Assembly (NCBI GenBank): GCA_025355725.1
Contig: JANXZC010000176.1
Coordinates: 1 to 33,421 of the forward strand
Direction: 5' to 3'
Length of the DNA: 33,421 nt
DNA from: Syntrophus sp. (in: bacteria)
Lineage (GTDB): Bacteria > Desulfobacterota > Syntrophia > Syntrophales > UBA8958
Shown: positions 25,534 through 33,272 of the stretch, piece after piece
Position numbering within the stretch: position 1 is the first letter of the stretch
Layout of the letters: each line of letters opens with the position of its first letter
Made by a program: the position numbers and the translations under genes
Notes under the pieces: model-generated
What the model was told of the DNA's origin: nothing
Databases searched by the model: none
What the model saw: the letters and a program-made list of their open reading frames with translations, nothing else

Positions 25534-26028
25534 CTACAGCATGGGTTTTAATGCCTCGGCGATATTCAAGGGCCGTTCTCTCGGAATTCGCCGCATCTCT
25601 ATCCGGACTCCTCGTTGCAAAAGACTCTGGATGCTGGCAATGTCCTCATCGCTGAGTAAAACACAGGCTGACAATTTCTTCCGACATTCGTCATTGTATA
25701 TATTGCCGATATTTAATTTATCGAATAAAAATCCGAGGGCGTAGGCGCGCAGGGCATCCCACACATTTGAGAACAGGACGATGGATCGCACCCGATCATT
25801 GATGTCATTCACCTGCAAAGCGTTGTATTTCACAAAATCTTCAACACTGTGAATAATTACTTCAACATCGCTGGGAACGGCCATTTTAATGACCGTTTCT
25901 CTGAAGAAGTCGCTTGCGACCTCATCATCAACGACTATGATTCTTGCTGCTTTTAGGAAAGGAACCCACGCTTCGATGATCTGTCCATGGACAAGACGAT
26001 TGTCGACCCTTATAAGGACGCAATCCAT
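25534..26028 (-). CDS. PTS system mannose-family EIIB component
   Basis: Cytosolic phosphocarrier, 164 residues from ATG 26028. This start is preferred because it falls 4 bases after the EIIA stop and gives the standard N-terminus MDCVLIRVDNRLVHGQIIEAW; a longer reading from 26064 would run back into EIIA. R-x-D-x-R-L-x-H-G-Q is the family signature and His14 the expected phosphorylated residue. IIVVDDEVASDFF and IGNIY are further conserved blocks. It would accept phosphate from EIIA and donate it to sugar on EIIC/EIID. Confidence 0.88.
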   Translation of the reverse strand: MDCVLIRVDNRLVHGQIIEAWVPFLKAARIIVVDDEVASDFFRETVIKMAVPSDVEVIIHSVEDFVKYNALQVNDINDRVRSIVLFSNVWDALRAYALGFLFDKLNIGNIYNDECRKKLSACVLLSDEDIASIQSLLQRGVRIEMRRIPRERPLNIAEALKPML

Positions 26029-26032
26029 AGGA

Positions 26033-26446
26033 TCACGCACCGATCTTTTTGTTGAGTATTTCACTGGCTACGCAAATATTCTTGATACCATATTCCTTAA
26101 TGAAAATAGCATATTCACGCAGCGCCATATTTTCCCGAACATCAGTCAGCTTGAGAAGCATGGGCAGATTCACGCCCGTAATCACCTCTACCTTGCCCTC
26201 TTTCAGGAAAGAGAGGGATATATTAGAGGGCGTTCCCCCGAAGAGATCAGTTAAAATTATCACGCCCTTCCCCTGGTCCAGCTTTTTAATTGCCGCACTG
26301 ATTTCCTTTTTTATATCTTCCAGACCCTTTGTTTGATCAACAGAAATATGGACAACCCCCTTCAAGGGTCCTTTAATAAGTTCTGCCGCCTTTATCAATT
26401 CGTGTCCGAGCCCGCCGTGGGTTGTAATCAGCACTCCGATCATCAT
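26033..26446 (-). CDS. PTS system mannose-family EIIA component
   Basis: 137-residue phosphocarrier. The start was set at ATG 26446, giving MMIGVLITTHGGLGHEL with the expected phosphorylated His10; a reading from 26503 would pass through the promoter-like -10 and adds residues unlike the family. GVIILTDLFGGTPSN is the conserved loop facing the active site, and VEVITGVNLPMLLKL is also typical. It begins a run with EIIB (4-bp gap) and EIIC. HPr and enzyme I, needed to feed it phosphate, are not in the window. Confidence 0.88.
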   Translation of the reverse strand: MMIGVLITTHGGLGHELIKAAELIKGPLKGVVHISVDQTKGLEDIKKEISAAIKKLDQGKGVIILTDLFGGTPSNISLSFLKEGKVEVITGVNLPMLLKLTDVRENMALREYAIFIKEYGIKNICVASEILNKKIGA

Positions 26447-26481
26447 ATACCTATTAACCTCTATGGACGATTTTCCGGTGT

Positions 26482-26510
26482 ACGCTAATGGATTGGCTTG
26501 CAATTGTCAA
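26482..26510 (-). promoter_or_regulatory. Possible promoter of the PTS-rimI-pyrKD run
   Basis: Read on the minus strand: TTGACA (26510-26505), 17 bases, TAGCGT (26487-26482). The -35 is perfect; the -10 matches only 3 of 6. It sits about 36 bases before the EIIA start, back to back with the promoter of the EamA side. Confidence 0.4.
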
Positions 26511-26544
26511 GGCCTTATCAGGGTACCTTTTGTCCTCTCTTATC

Positions 26545-26573
26545 TTGACAAGAGACCAAAGAGAAGATATATC
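26545..26573 (+). promoter_or_regulatory. Probable sigma70 promoter for the EamA-aminotransferase unit
   Basis: TTGACA at 26545-26550, a 17-base spacer, TATATC at 26568-26573 (perfect -35, 4/6 -10). The -35 is part of the small palindrome TCTTG-A-CAAGA. The predicted start near 26580 gives about 16 bases before the upstream ORF at 26596 and about 129 before the EamA ATG. Confidence 0.55.
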
Positions 26574-26595
26574 TGGATCGAACGAGGGTTCTGCG

Positions 26596-26712
26596 ATGTC
26601 CGTTTCGAGTTATGTAGCTGGAATCGAATACGAAAAGAGCGACAGGGTCTCCGTGGTGATTGCCACCCTGACGAGACCAACTAAATGTAACGTGACTCCA
26701 GCCAGACAATGA
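26596..26712 (+). CDS. 38-codon upstream ORF coupled to the EamA gene
   Basis: The ORF from ATG 26596 has GAGGG at 26584-26588, 7 bases upstream, and reads MSVSSYVAGIEYEKSDRVSV, then 18 further residues ending NVTPARQ. Its TGA (26710-26712) overlaps the EamA ATG (26709-26711) as ATGA. The EamA gene lacks a ribosome site of its own, so ribosomes finishing this ORF could start EamA. No signal or membrane segment and no recognisable domain. It contains the DNA of the 26646-26678 hairpin, so translation would compete with folding. It may be a regulatory leader peptide or a genuine small protein; a longer in-frame ATG at 26488 lies upstream of the promoter. Confidence 0.5.
   Translation: MSVSSYVAGIEYEKSDRVSVVIATLTRPTKCNVTPARQ
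26646..26678 (+). promoter_or_regulatory. Nested hairpin in the EamA leader
   Basis: Outer stem GGTCTC (26646-26651) with GAGACC (26673-26678), inner stem GTGG with CCAC around TGATTG. It lies 30 bases before the EamA ATG and within the upstream ORF. No U-run follows, so it is not an intrinsic terminator. It matches no riboswitch class I could recall. Confidence 0.4.
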
Positions 26713-27635
26713 ACGGCATAGGCGGTACTCGTTCACTAAACTCTATTAAACCTGCCATCTTTGCCATGATTACCCTTTCAGGAATATGGGGTTACAACTG
26801 GGTGGTCATGAAAGAGTGCTTGCAATACGCATCGCCCTTTGATTTTGCGGCCCTAAGAACATTTATCGGTGCCGTCAGTCTTTTCACCATCCTCCTCCTG
26901 CAACGTAAATCGCTGATACCAAAAGAAATATTTATGACTATTCTCCTCGGTCTGCTTTCGACTACAGGATGTATTGGTCTCGTCACGCTGGCGTTGTTTT
27001 ATGGAGGCGTCGGAAAAACAGCTATCCTTGTCTATACCATGCCCTTCTGGGTTCTTGTTCTGGCCTGGCCGCTCCTTTCCGAATACTTGGCCGGAGTTCA
27101 ATGGGTCGCCGTAATTCTTGCCTTTATAGGACTGATGATCATTCTTGAACCCTGGAAGCTTCAGTCAAGTATGTTGGGTAACACCCTCGCCGTCTTGTCG
27201 GGAATTGCCTGGGCGGGAAGTGCAATTATGACTAAAATCATGTGGAAAAAGTTCACCTTCGATCTCATCTCCCTGACGGCCTGGCAAATGCTCTTCGGCT
27301 GTATTCCCTTGATCATTATCGCCATGATCGTACCCAGCCCCCCCGTTCAATGGACTTCCCACTTTATTGTCGGACTTACATTCAGTTCCATTGTAAGTCA
27401 GGCCCTCGCCCTTATCCTGTGGTTTTTCATCCTGAAATCCCTGTCAGCGGGCATGGCCAGTATGGGAACCCTGGCGACGCCCATCATCGGCATGATTGCC
27501 GCCGCCATTCAATTGGGTGAAAGACCCACTTTCACTGAAGGCATGGGCATGATGCTTATCGTTGCAGGACTGACCATCCTGACCCTTCAGGGGATCGTTC
27601 AGTACCGGGAACTTCGAGGCTTTATTAATAAATAA
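26709..27635 (+). CDS. EamA-family (DMT superfamily) transporter
   Basis: 308-residue inner-membrane protein with about ten hydrophobic segments arranged as two EamA repeats, roughly 15-150 and 160-297. LSGIWGYNWVVMKECLQYASP and AALRTFIGA mark the first repeat; LSGIAWAGSAIMTKIMWKK begins the second, and LATPIIGMIAAAIQLGERPT the conserved end block. Members export amino acids or other metabolites, but the substrate is not predictable. The ATG has no Shine-Dalgarno and overlaps the stop of a 38-codon ORF by 4 bases. A class V aminotransferase follows 61 bp downstream on the same strand, so an amino acid or keto acid substrate is a reasonable guess. Confidence 0.85.
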   Translation: MNGIGGTRSLNSIKPAIFAMITLSGIWGYNWVVMKECLQYASPFDFAALRTFIGAVSLFTILLLQRKSLIPKEIFMTILLGLLSTTGCIGLVTLALFYGGVGKTAILVYTMPFWVLVLAWPLLSEYLAGVQWVAVILAFIGLMIILEPWKLQSSMLGNTLAVLSGIAWAGSAIMTKIMWKKFTFDLISLTAWQMLFGCIPLIIIAMIVPSPPVQWTSHFIVGLTFSSIVSQALALILWFFILKSLSAGMASMGTLATPIIGMIAAAIQLGERPTFTEGMGMMLIVAGLTILTLQGIVQYRELRGFINK

Positions 27636-27696
27636 CGGCTATGCATATAGTCGCCATTCCAACACAGGTTTAAATTCAGATAAAGGAGGCAATAAA

Positions 27697-28806
27697 ATGA
27701 CGGTTAATCTTTTGGATGAAATTGAAGATATCTTATTGATGGGACCTGGCCCTTCCTGCGTCCCGCCGGAGGTTTATACGGCCTTGAGCAAACATACTTT
27801 GGGACATCTTGATCCATATTTTCTGAAGATCATGGATGATCTGAAATCACTTTTGCAGCAGGTGATGAAAACCGGCAACAATATGACCATCCCCATCTCC
27901 GGGACCGGATCGGCCGGGATGGAGGCCTGTTTTGTCAATCTGGTGGAACCGGGCGATCGTGTCCTCATCCTGATCAATGGAGTATTCGGCATGAGAATGC
28001 AGGATGTCGCCTCCCGGCTTGGCGCCCATGTTGATGTCAGCGAGTTCCCCTGGGGAACACCGGTCATACCGGAAGTAGTGGAAAAGAAGCTTCACCAGGC
28101 AGACTATCAAATCCTCGCCGTCGTGCATGGGGAGACTTCCACAGGGGTGCGTAACCCCGTGGCGGAAATCGGCGCCCTGTTAAAGGGATCCGAATGTTTA
28201 TATCTGGTTGACGCCGTGACCAGCCTGGGTGGTATCGAGGTAAACATGGATGACTGGAAGGTCGACGCTCTGTATAGCGGCACCCAGAAATGTCTTTCCT
28301 GCCCGCCCGGGCTTGCCCCCCTTTCCTTTTCGGAAAAGGCTGTGGACAAGCTCAACCGGCGCCAGAGAAAAGTGCCAAACTGGTATCTCGACCTTTCCAT
28401 GATTGCCAATTACTGGGGTAAGAACCGAGTCTATCATCATACGGCCCCCGTTAATATGCTCTATGCCCTCTATCAGGCATTGATGCTTGTTGTTGAAGAA
28501 GGGCTGGACAAGGTAATCCTGCGCCATGAATATAATCATAGAAAGCTTGTTGCGGGACTTCAGGAAATGGGTTTGGAGATGCTGGTGGAAGCGCCCTTCC
28601 GGCTGCCCATGCTCAACACGGTGAAATGTCCGGTCGGTATTGACGAACTGGCTGTCCGGCGCTGTCTGCGATCTGAACACAGGATTGAAATAGGCGGTGG
28701 TCTCGGACCTCTTGCGGGGAAGATATGGCGTATTGGTTTAATGGGACATACGGCCAGACCGGAGAATGTCAGTCGTTTTCTGGCGGCCCTGAAAGGCGCT
28801 TTGTAA
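27697..28806 (+). CDS. Class V aminotransferase (alanine/serine-glyoxylate type)
   Basis: 369-residue PLP enzyme, cytosolic. LLMGPGPSCVPPEV is the standard opening of alanine-glyoxylate and serine-glyoxylate aminotransferases. SGTGSAGMEAC binds the cofactor phosphate, VVHGETSTGVRNPV and LYLVDAVTSLGGIEV carry the PLP ring contacts (Asp of VDA), and K198 in YSGTQKCLSCPPGLAP is the Schiff-base lysine. The C-terminus GGGLGPLAGKIWRIGLMGHTA is also typical. AAAGGAGG lies 7 bases before the ATG. Phosphoserine aminotransferase-like or aspartate-type activities are alternatives within the class. It lies 61 bp behind the EamA gene and is probably co-transcribed. Confidence 0.88.
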   Translation: MTVNLLDEIEDILLMGPGPSCVPPEVYTALSKHTLGHLDPYFLKIMDDLKSLLQQVMKTGNNMTIPISGTGSAGMEACFVNLVEPGDRVLILINGVFGMRMQDVASRLGAHVDVSEFPWGTPVIPEVVEKKLHQADYQILAVVHGETSTGVRNPVAEIGALLKGSECLYLVDAVTSLGGIEVNMDDWKVDALYSGTQKCLSCPPGLAPLSFSEKAVDKLNRRQRKVPNWYLDLSMIANYWGKNRVYHHTAPVNMLYALYQALMLVVEEGLDKVILRHEYNHRKLVAGLQEMGLEMLVEAPFRLPMLNTVKCPVGIDELAVRRCLRSEHRIEIGGGLGPLAGKIWRIGLMGHTARPENVSRFLAALKGAL

Positions 28807-28830
28807 TCACGAAATAAAGCCCGGGGCCGA

Positions 28831-28861
28831 GGGTTTATCACACTTATTCAGTGATAAACCC
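28831..28861. terminator. Perfect 11-bp stem-loop between convergent genes
   Basis: GGGTTTATCAC at 28831-28841 and GTGATAAACCC at 28851-28861 pair without mismatch around a 9-base loop. It lies between the aminotransferase stop and the ATPase gene, whose stop codon (28861-28863) overlaps the right arm. No long U-run follows on either strand; on the minus strand TTTATTT comes about 14 bases later. Best read as a shared mRNA 3'-end structure. Confidence 0.55.
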
Positions 28862-29613
28862 TACGAGGCCACGGCAACATTTTCCTTGATAAGCATGGTG
28901 GCGGGATCGAGAATAAGAACGGGACGGGGCGAAGGTATATCCCCGGTTTTCAGATCCCGGATATGCATTTCGTTTCCTTCTGTTACGAGCAGCAGGGCGA
29001 CATCGAATAGTTCGTCCGCCGGAAGGAGGGGTTTGGGAAGCCCATCCGCATCCGCTTTCACCTGCCGATGAATGTTAACGGTAAACCAGGCTCGTAACCC
29101 CTGTTTTTCGACCATTTCTTTCAAGGCATCAAGCACCGGCTTGGATGTATCATCAAATATCAGTCCATCGATGATGATCATATCGGGGCTGAAAATGCCC
29201 TGCTCCATGATGTCACTCAGGCGCTCCTGGAGTCTTGGCACGCTGAACCCTTCAACTTTGAAAGTCATGATGAATCTAAGGGGCAGCATATCCTCCCAGA
29301 GCGTCCGGATTTGACCTATCTGGTACTGAACGGCAAGGCGCCGAAAAAGCTCTCGGTACCAGAGATCAACCTTGTTTACCGGATCGAGGAGGCTTACATG
29401 AAGGACCTTTTTGCCTCGTAACATCGTGTTGAGAGCCAGTTGCACGAGAAGGGCTGTCTTCCCTACCCCGGCCCTGGCCAGAACCGCACCGAAGCCCCCT
29501 TCGGGGAGGATGTCGTCATTTTCGTAGCCCATTTGCCGCAGGGGATTTCTTAAAATAAGATCCTTTTTCAGCATAGCGATGCTCCTGTTTCTAAGATCAA
29601 GTATTTTTGCCAT
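28861..29613 (-). CDS. RecA/KaiC-like P-loop ATPase of unknown role
   Basis: 250 residues. Walker A is ARAGVGKTA with K52, preceded by the hydrophobic strand FGAVL; Walker B is DMIIIDGLIFDD near 143-154. LLVQLALNTMLRGKKVLHVSL is the helix and second strand typical of RecA/KaiC-type ATPases. There are no zinc-finger or Lon domains as in RadA, and no dimer repeat as in KaiC. The start at 29613 lies 12 bp after the EF-G stop with AGG 7 bases upstream, so it is very likely co-transcribed with the translation factor. Function is unknown; no standard partner of EF-G looks like this. Confidence 0.6.
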   Translation of the reverse strand: MAKILDLRNRSIAMLKKDLILRNPLRQMGYENDDILPEGGFGAVLARAGVGKTALLVQLALNTMLRGKKVLHVSLLDPVNKVDLWYRELFRRLAVQYQIGQIRTLWEDMLPLRFIMTFKVEGFSVPRLQERLSDIMEQGIFSPDMIIIDGLIFDDTSKPVLDALKEMVEKQGLRAWFTVNIHRQVKADADGLPKPLLPADELFDVALLLVTEGNEMHIRDLKTGDIPSPRPVLILDPATMLIKENVAVAS

Positions 29614-29625
29614 GTCTTGCCTAAC

Positions 29626-31713
29626 CTATGCCGCATTTTTCTTCTTCGCGGCCATGTCCTCAGCAATTTTCTCCGCTATGGATTGAGGGACCTGGCGATA
29701 GAGAGCAAATTCCATGGTGAACTGGGCCTTACCCTGGGTTGCCGACCGCAGCACCGTAGAAAAACCAAACATCTCCCCAAGGGGAACCTGCGCCTCGACA
29801 ACACACATGTGTCCTTCATCCTGGGCTCCCACAATCATGCCACGACGCTGATTCAACAGCCCCATGACGGCACCCTGAAATTCCGTCGGCGACTCAATGA
29901 CCACCTTCATGATCGGTTCGTGAACAACTGGCTTCGCACGGAGGTATGCTTCCCGGAACGCCCCACGGGCAGCAGCCTGGAATGCCATATCGGACGAATC
30001 GACGGCATGGTAGGCCCCGTCATTAATGGCGACCTTGACACCGGTAATGGGAAATTCGAGTTTAGGACCCTTCGCGAGGGACTGTCGGAATCCTTTCTCA
30101 CAGGCCGGAATATACTGGGTGGGAATTGCGCCCCCGGTGATCTGGTTGTCGAAAATAAAATCGCCTTCCGCAGTGGGCTCAAGGTATCCCGCTATTCGGC
30201 CATATTGTCCGGAGCCTCCGGTCTGCTTTTTGTGGATATAATTAAAATCGGCGCGCTGGGTGATCGTTTCCCGGTAGGCGACACGCGGATTGCCCGTCGT
30301 CACCTCGGCGTCGTATTCCCGCCTCATTCGTTCCACATATACATCGAGATGCAGTTCACCCATTCCCTCAATGATCGTTTCATTCGTTTCCCCATCCACA
30401 TGACAACGGAATGTGGGATCTTCCTTTGTAAAACGTTGCAGGGCCTTCGACATGTTGATCTGAGCCTTATTGTCCTTGGGCTCAATAGCGAGGGAGATGA
30501 CCGGATCGGGAACATACATGGAGGTCATCGCCAAATTCAGGCCGGGAGAAACGAAGGTATCGCCGGAGGCGCATTCAATTCCAAAGAGAGCTCCGATGTA
30601 ACCAGCCTGGATCATTTCGATATCTTCCATCTGGTCGGCATGCATTCTCACCAGACGTCCCACTTTTATTTTCTTACCGGAACGAATATTGATAATCGTC
30701 GTTCCTTTGGCAATCGTTCCCTGATAGACACGAATATAAGTCAACTGGCCATAAGCCCCGTCCTCAAGCTTGAAGGCCAGCGCGACGATGGGATCTTCGG
30801 GATTGCTGCTTAGCGTCACCGGCGCTTCATTTTCATCCAGATTCAAGGCGGTATTTTTTACCTCTTCCGGAGATGGCAGCAATTCAGCCACCGCATTTAA
30901 GAGCAGCTGAACACCCTTATTCTTATATGCCGAGCCGATAATCACCGGGGTCATATGACGCTCCAGTGTCCCCTTGCGAAGAGCGGCAATTATCATCTCC
31001 GTCGTGATTTCCTTTTCTTCCAGGATGGCATCGGTGAGTTCATCAGAAAATGCGGAGGCTTGGTCAATCAGCTCCTCCCGTTTTTGCCGCGCTTCCGCAA
31101 GCAGTTGTTCCGGAATGTCTTCGCTCCGGATATCCTCGCCATGAGGCCCGTCAAAATAGAGGGCCTGCATAGAAACGAGATCGACGATCCCCTGAAAATC
31201 TGATTCCAGACCGATAGGCATTTGCAGCGCCACGGCGTGATGACCAAGTTTTGTCCGGAGCTGTTCTATCACCCTACTCGGATTAGCCCCGCTGCGATCA
31301 CATTTGTTTATGAAAGCAATACAGGGAACCTGATAACGTTTCATCTGCTGATCTACGGTAATCGACTGGGATTGCACGCCCCCTACCGAACAAAGTACAA
31401 GAACCGCTCCATCCAGCACCCGGAGAGATCTTTCGACTTCGATGGTAAAATCGACATGCCCGGGAGTATCAATAATGTTGACCTCATGTCCCGACCATTC
31501 ACAATAGGTCGCAGCGGAGGCAATCGTAATGCCCCTTTCCTTTTCCAATTCCATGGAGTCCATCGTCGCCCCCACGCCGTCCTTTCCCTTTACTTCATGG
31601 ATGGCATGGATACGCTTGGTGTAAAAAAGGATCCTCTCCGTGAGGGTCGTCTTTCCCGAATCGATATGGGCGCTGATGCCGATATTCCTGATCCTTGTCA
31701 AATCTCTCTTCAT
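29626..31713 (-). CDS. fusA: Elongation factor G, spd/mitochondrial EFG1-like
   Basis: 695-residue translational GTPase. G1 AHIDSGKTT (15-23), G2 region KERGITI, G3 DTPGHVDF and G4 NKCD are all present, and domains II-V follow ([63 protein letters not shown]-like [15 protein letters not shown]). Ser in AHIDSGKT and the segment [18 protein letters not shown] are features of the spdEFG1/mitochondrial EFG1 branch; canonical bacterial EF-G has AHIDAGKT. In organisms with this branch EFG1 does translocation while a second EF-G recycles ribosomes (established for the group; the second copy is not in the window). A strong sigma70-type promoter lies upstream, and the ribosome site is weak. Confidence 0.93.
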   Translation of the reverse strand: MKRDLTRIRNIGISAHIDSGKTTLTERILFYTKRIHAIHEVKGKDGVGATMDSMELEKERGITIASAATYCEWSGHEVNIIDTPGHVDFTIEVERSLRVLDGAVLVLCSVGGVQSQSITVDQQMKRYQVPCIAFINKCDRSGANPSRVIEQLRTKLGHHAVALQMPIGLESDFQGIVDLVSMQALYFDGPHGEDIRSEDIPEQLLAEARQKREELIDQASAFSDELTDAILEEKEITTEMIIAALRKGTLERHMTPVIIGSAYKNKGVQLLLNAVAELLPSPEEVKNTALNLDENEAPVTLSSNPEDPIVALAFKLEDGAYGQLTYIRVYQGTIAKGTTIINIRSGKKIKVGRLVRMHADQMEDIEMIQAGYIGALFGIECASGDTFVSPGLNLAMTSMYVPDPVISLAIEPKDNKAQINMSKALQRFTKEDPTFRCHVDGETNETIIEGMGELHLDVYVERMRREYDAEVTTGNPRVAYRETITQRADFNYIHKKQTGGSGQYGRIAGYLEPTAEGDFIFDNQITGGAIPTQYIPACEKGFRQSLAKGPKLEFPITGVKVAINDGAYHAVDSSDMAFQAAARGAFREAYLRAKPVVHEPIMKVVIESPTEFQGAVMGLLNQRRGMIVGAQDEGHMCVVEAQVPLGEMFGFSTVLRSATQGKAQFTMEFALYRQVPQSIAEKIAEDMAAKKKNAA

Positions 31714-31754
31714 AATGGTATTTTCTCGCAGTTATTTATATATGTAAGCCGAAA

Positions 31755-31783
31755 ATAATATAGAATTTGGAAATATTTGTCAA
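31755..31783 (-). promoter_or_regulatory. Strong sigma70-type promoter for fusA
   Basis: Read on the minus strand: TTGACA (31783-31778), a 17-base spacer, TATTAT (31760-31755), in AT-rich DNA. Perfect -35, 5/6 -10, ideal spacing. The predicted start is about 35 bases before ATG 31713. Confidence 0.75.
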
Positions 31784-31859
31784 TAAGTATTTTTATGTAT
31801 GCACGAAGTGCTTGACACCAGTCAAAAAAGATCGTTTCATACAAGCACAATAATCAATA

Positions 31860-31883
31860 TTTAAATAGCTCGTTTAAATAGCT
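31860..31883. repeat. Tandem 11-bp repeat, possible operator
   Basis: TTTAAATAGCT occurs at 31860-31870 and again at 31873-31883, a 13-bp period, 27 bases before the methyltransferase ATG. The second copy runs into the palindrome ATAGCTAT. A short hairpin, TTGAC-ACCA-GTCAA, lies about 50 bases further upstream. A regulator-binding site is inferred from position only. Confidence 0.4.
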
Positions 31884-31910
31884 ATTATTACGGATATAGT
31901 AAGGGTCAAT

Positions 31911-32870
31911 ATGGACTTCACGGTTCATTCATCTGCAGATTATCATCGCCAGGACCTCCGCACTCTCGGTTGGGAAACGACTCTATGCAATACCTTGGCT
32001 GATCGCCGCAGTCCCTGCCGTATGACGCTTAACATTAATGACTCATATGGTAATCTTCTCTTCGATTACCTGAATGGTCTTTTTCCATTTAGCCAAATTA
32101 CCCATCTCCTCGAGGTAGGTGGAGGTTATGGGTGGCTCATGGGAGATTTTTTGCGCAGGAAACCGTTTCATAAGGTGACCATGATCGATATTTCCCCGCA
32201 TCTTCTCGATCAGCAGAAGTCTACGTTGAGTGGCTTCCCGGGCGCCATTTCCTTCCGTGAAGAAGACTTTCTGGAAACCCCTCCGATGGTTCTTGAAGAC
32301 GTGGACCTCGCTGTCTTGAATGAAAATATCGGCGACTATCCCACCATCACGGATCTGACAAGAGATTTTCTTGTGAGCTCCCCGGCAACTTTATCACCCG
32401 ATCTGAAACTGGTATGGGAGTTCTTTGCCAGATATGGTCTCACGGAACCTCAACTTCCTGCATTTCACATTAATATCGGGGCGCTCATGGCCCTGGAAAA
32501 GCTTTGCTGTGCCCAAGTTCCCTTCATCTTCCTAAGTGAGCACAGTTGTGAAGCTGTGGTAACCGGTCCGTATAGAGACCTTATCAGCGTTTCCGCATCG
32601 GACAATCCTGAATGCATTATGCTCAAGGGCCACGATGAATTTACCATCCAGTTTTCCCATCTTGAAAAGATCGGGCATTACCATGACTATAAGATCATCC
32701 GGGGGCCTGTGGCTGATTTTATTACCTTCGAGATGACGGCCCGGCTGCGAGCAATCATGAAGGCCCCTTCCCCCTGGCGGGACGAAGATGAAATCATCCG
32801 TTATTTCATCGAAGATCTTTACAAGTATGAATATCTCCTGCTCAGCAAAGAAAAACATGAACCTCAATAA
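31911..32870 (+). CDS. Class I SAM-dependent methyltransferase-like protein
   Basis: 319 residues, cytosolic. HLLEVGGGYGWLMG (E68-x-G-G-G-x-G) is the SAM-binding glycine loop, VTMIDIS the second strand with its acidic residue, and AISFREEDFLE/DLAVLNENIGDYPTI the third and fourth motif regions, with the N-E-N-I-G-D-Y segment in the place of a typical motif IV. A mixed alpha/beta domain follows the Rossmann-like core to the C-terminus. The methyl acceptor is unknown. The ATG has AAGGG about 5 bases upstream. It overlaps the next gene by 14 bases. The promoter region shared with fusA has a tandem repeat. Confidence 0.65.
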   Translation: MDFTVHSSADYHRQDLRTLGWETTLCNTLADRRSPCRMTLNINDSYGNLLFDYLNGLFPFSQITHLLEVGGGYGWLMGDFLRRKPFHKVTMIDISPHLLDQQKSTLSGFPGAISFREEDFLETPPMVLEDVDLAVLNENIGDYPTITDLTRDFLVSSPATLSPDLKLVWEFFARYGLTEPQLPAFHINIGALMALEKLCCAQVPFIFLSEHSCEAVVTGPYRDLISVSASDNPECIMLKGHDEFTIQFSHLEKIGHYHDYKIIRGPVADFITFEMTARLRAIMKAPSPWRDEDEIIRYFIEDLYKYEYLLLSKEKHEPQ

Positions 32871-33195
32871 TTATCACTCCGAAGAGCATTGCCGCCGCTG
32901 CGGAAAATGCTGTCTCGCCGACTTTATCGCCTATGTCAGGGATGAAGACATTCTGCGATGGAAGAGGGAGGGACGGACGGATATTATGTCTGTAATCGAA
33001 AACGAACATGCCATGTGGATGGGAGACCATCTTATTTCTGCCGATAGCGGACGTTATCTTCATGGCTGTCCTTTTCTGTTATGGGAGGAAGACCATTCGA
33101 CCTGCTCCATCTATGAAACACGTCCCGCTGTCTGCAGGAATTTTGTGCCCTCATCCTCGGAGATCTGTCCCCAATGGAAACCGTTCAGACAGTAA
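32857..33195 (+). CDS. YkgJ-family cysteine-cluster (zinc/iron-chelating) protein
   Basis: 112 residues. CRRCGKCC near the N-terminus and GCPFLLWEEDHSTCSIYETRPAVCRNF further on are the cysteine signature of the putative zinc- or iron-chelating family (PF03692). The final SEICPQW adds another Cys. The start at ATG 32857 was chosen because it gives the usual short N-terminus; a longer frame from 32788 lies inside the methyltransferase gene. It overlaps that gene by 14 bases, so the two are likely translated together. The physiological role of the family is not established; some members sit beside modification enzymes. Confidence 0.8.
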   Translation: MNLNNYHSEEHCRRCGKCCLADFIAYVRDEDILRWKREGRTDIMSVIENEHAMWMGDHLISADSGRYLHGCPFLLWEEDHSTCSIYETRPAVCRNFVPSSSEICPQWKPFRQ

Positions 33196-33201
33196 TTTCG
33201 A

Positions 33202-33230
33202 TTGAATTCTATCAGAAATTAGCATATGGA
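33202..33230 (+). promoter_or_regulatory. Possible promoter for the Dabb-family gene
   Basis: TTGAAT at 33202-33207, 17 bases, TATGGA at 33225-33230. Spacing is ideal but each box matches only about 4 of 6 bases. It lies between the YkgJ-type stop and the next ribosome site. Confidence 0.35.
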
Positions 33231-33272
33231 TATCGTCATGATTTATTCGTAACAAAATGACGAGGAGGTCCC

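Noticed and set aside
26463-26684. Other plus-strand ORFs in the EamA leader (73 and 74 codons)
   Set aside because: They start upstream of the predicted transcription start; only the shorter ORF from 26596 has a ribosome site and a meaningful stop.
26580-26708. Guanidine (ykkC), SAM-I or FMN riboswitch in the EamA leader
   Set aside because: AGGGTT near 26586 recalls ykkC, but the other conserved blocks are missing, and no FMN or SAM-I core is present.
29617-30813. Plus-strand ORF of 398 codons opposite EF-G
   Set aside because: Antisense to a fully motif-supported EF-G gene; the translation has no recognisable domain.
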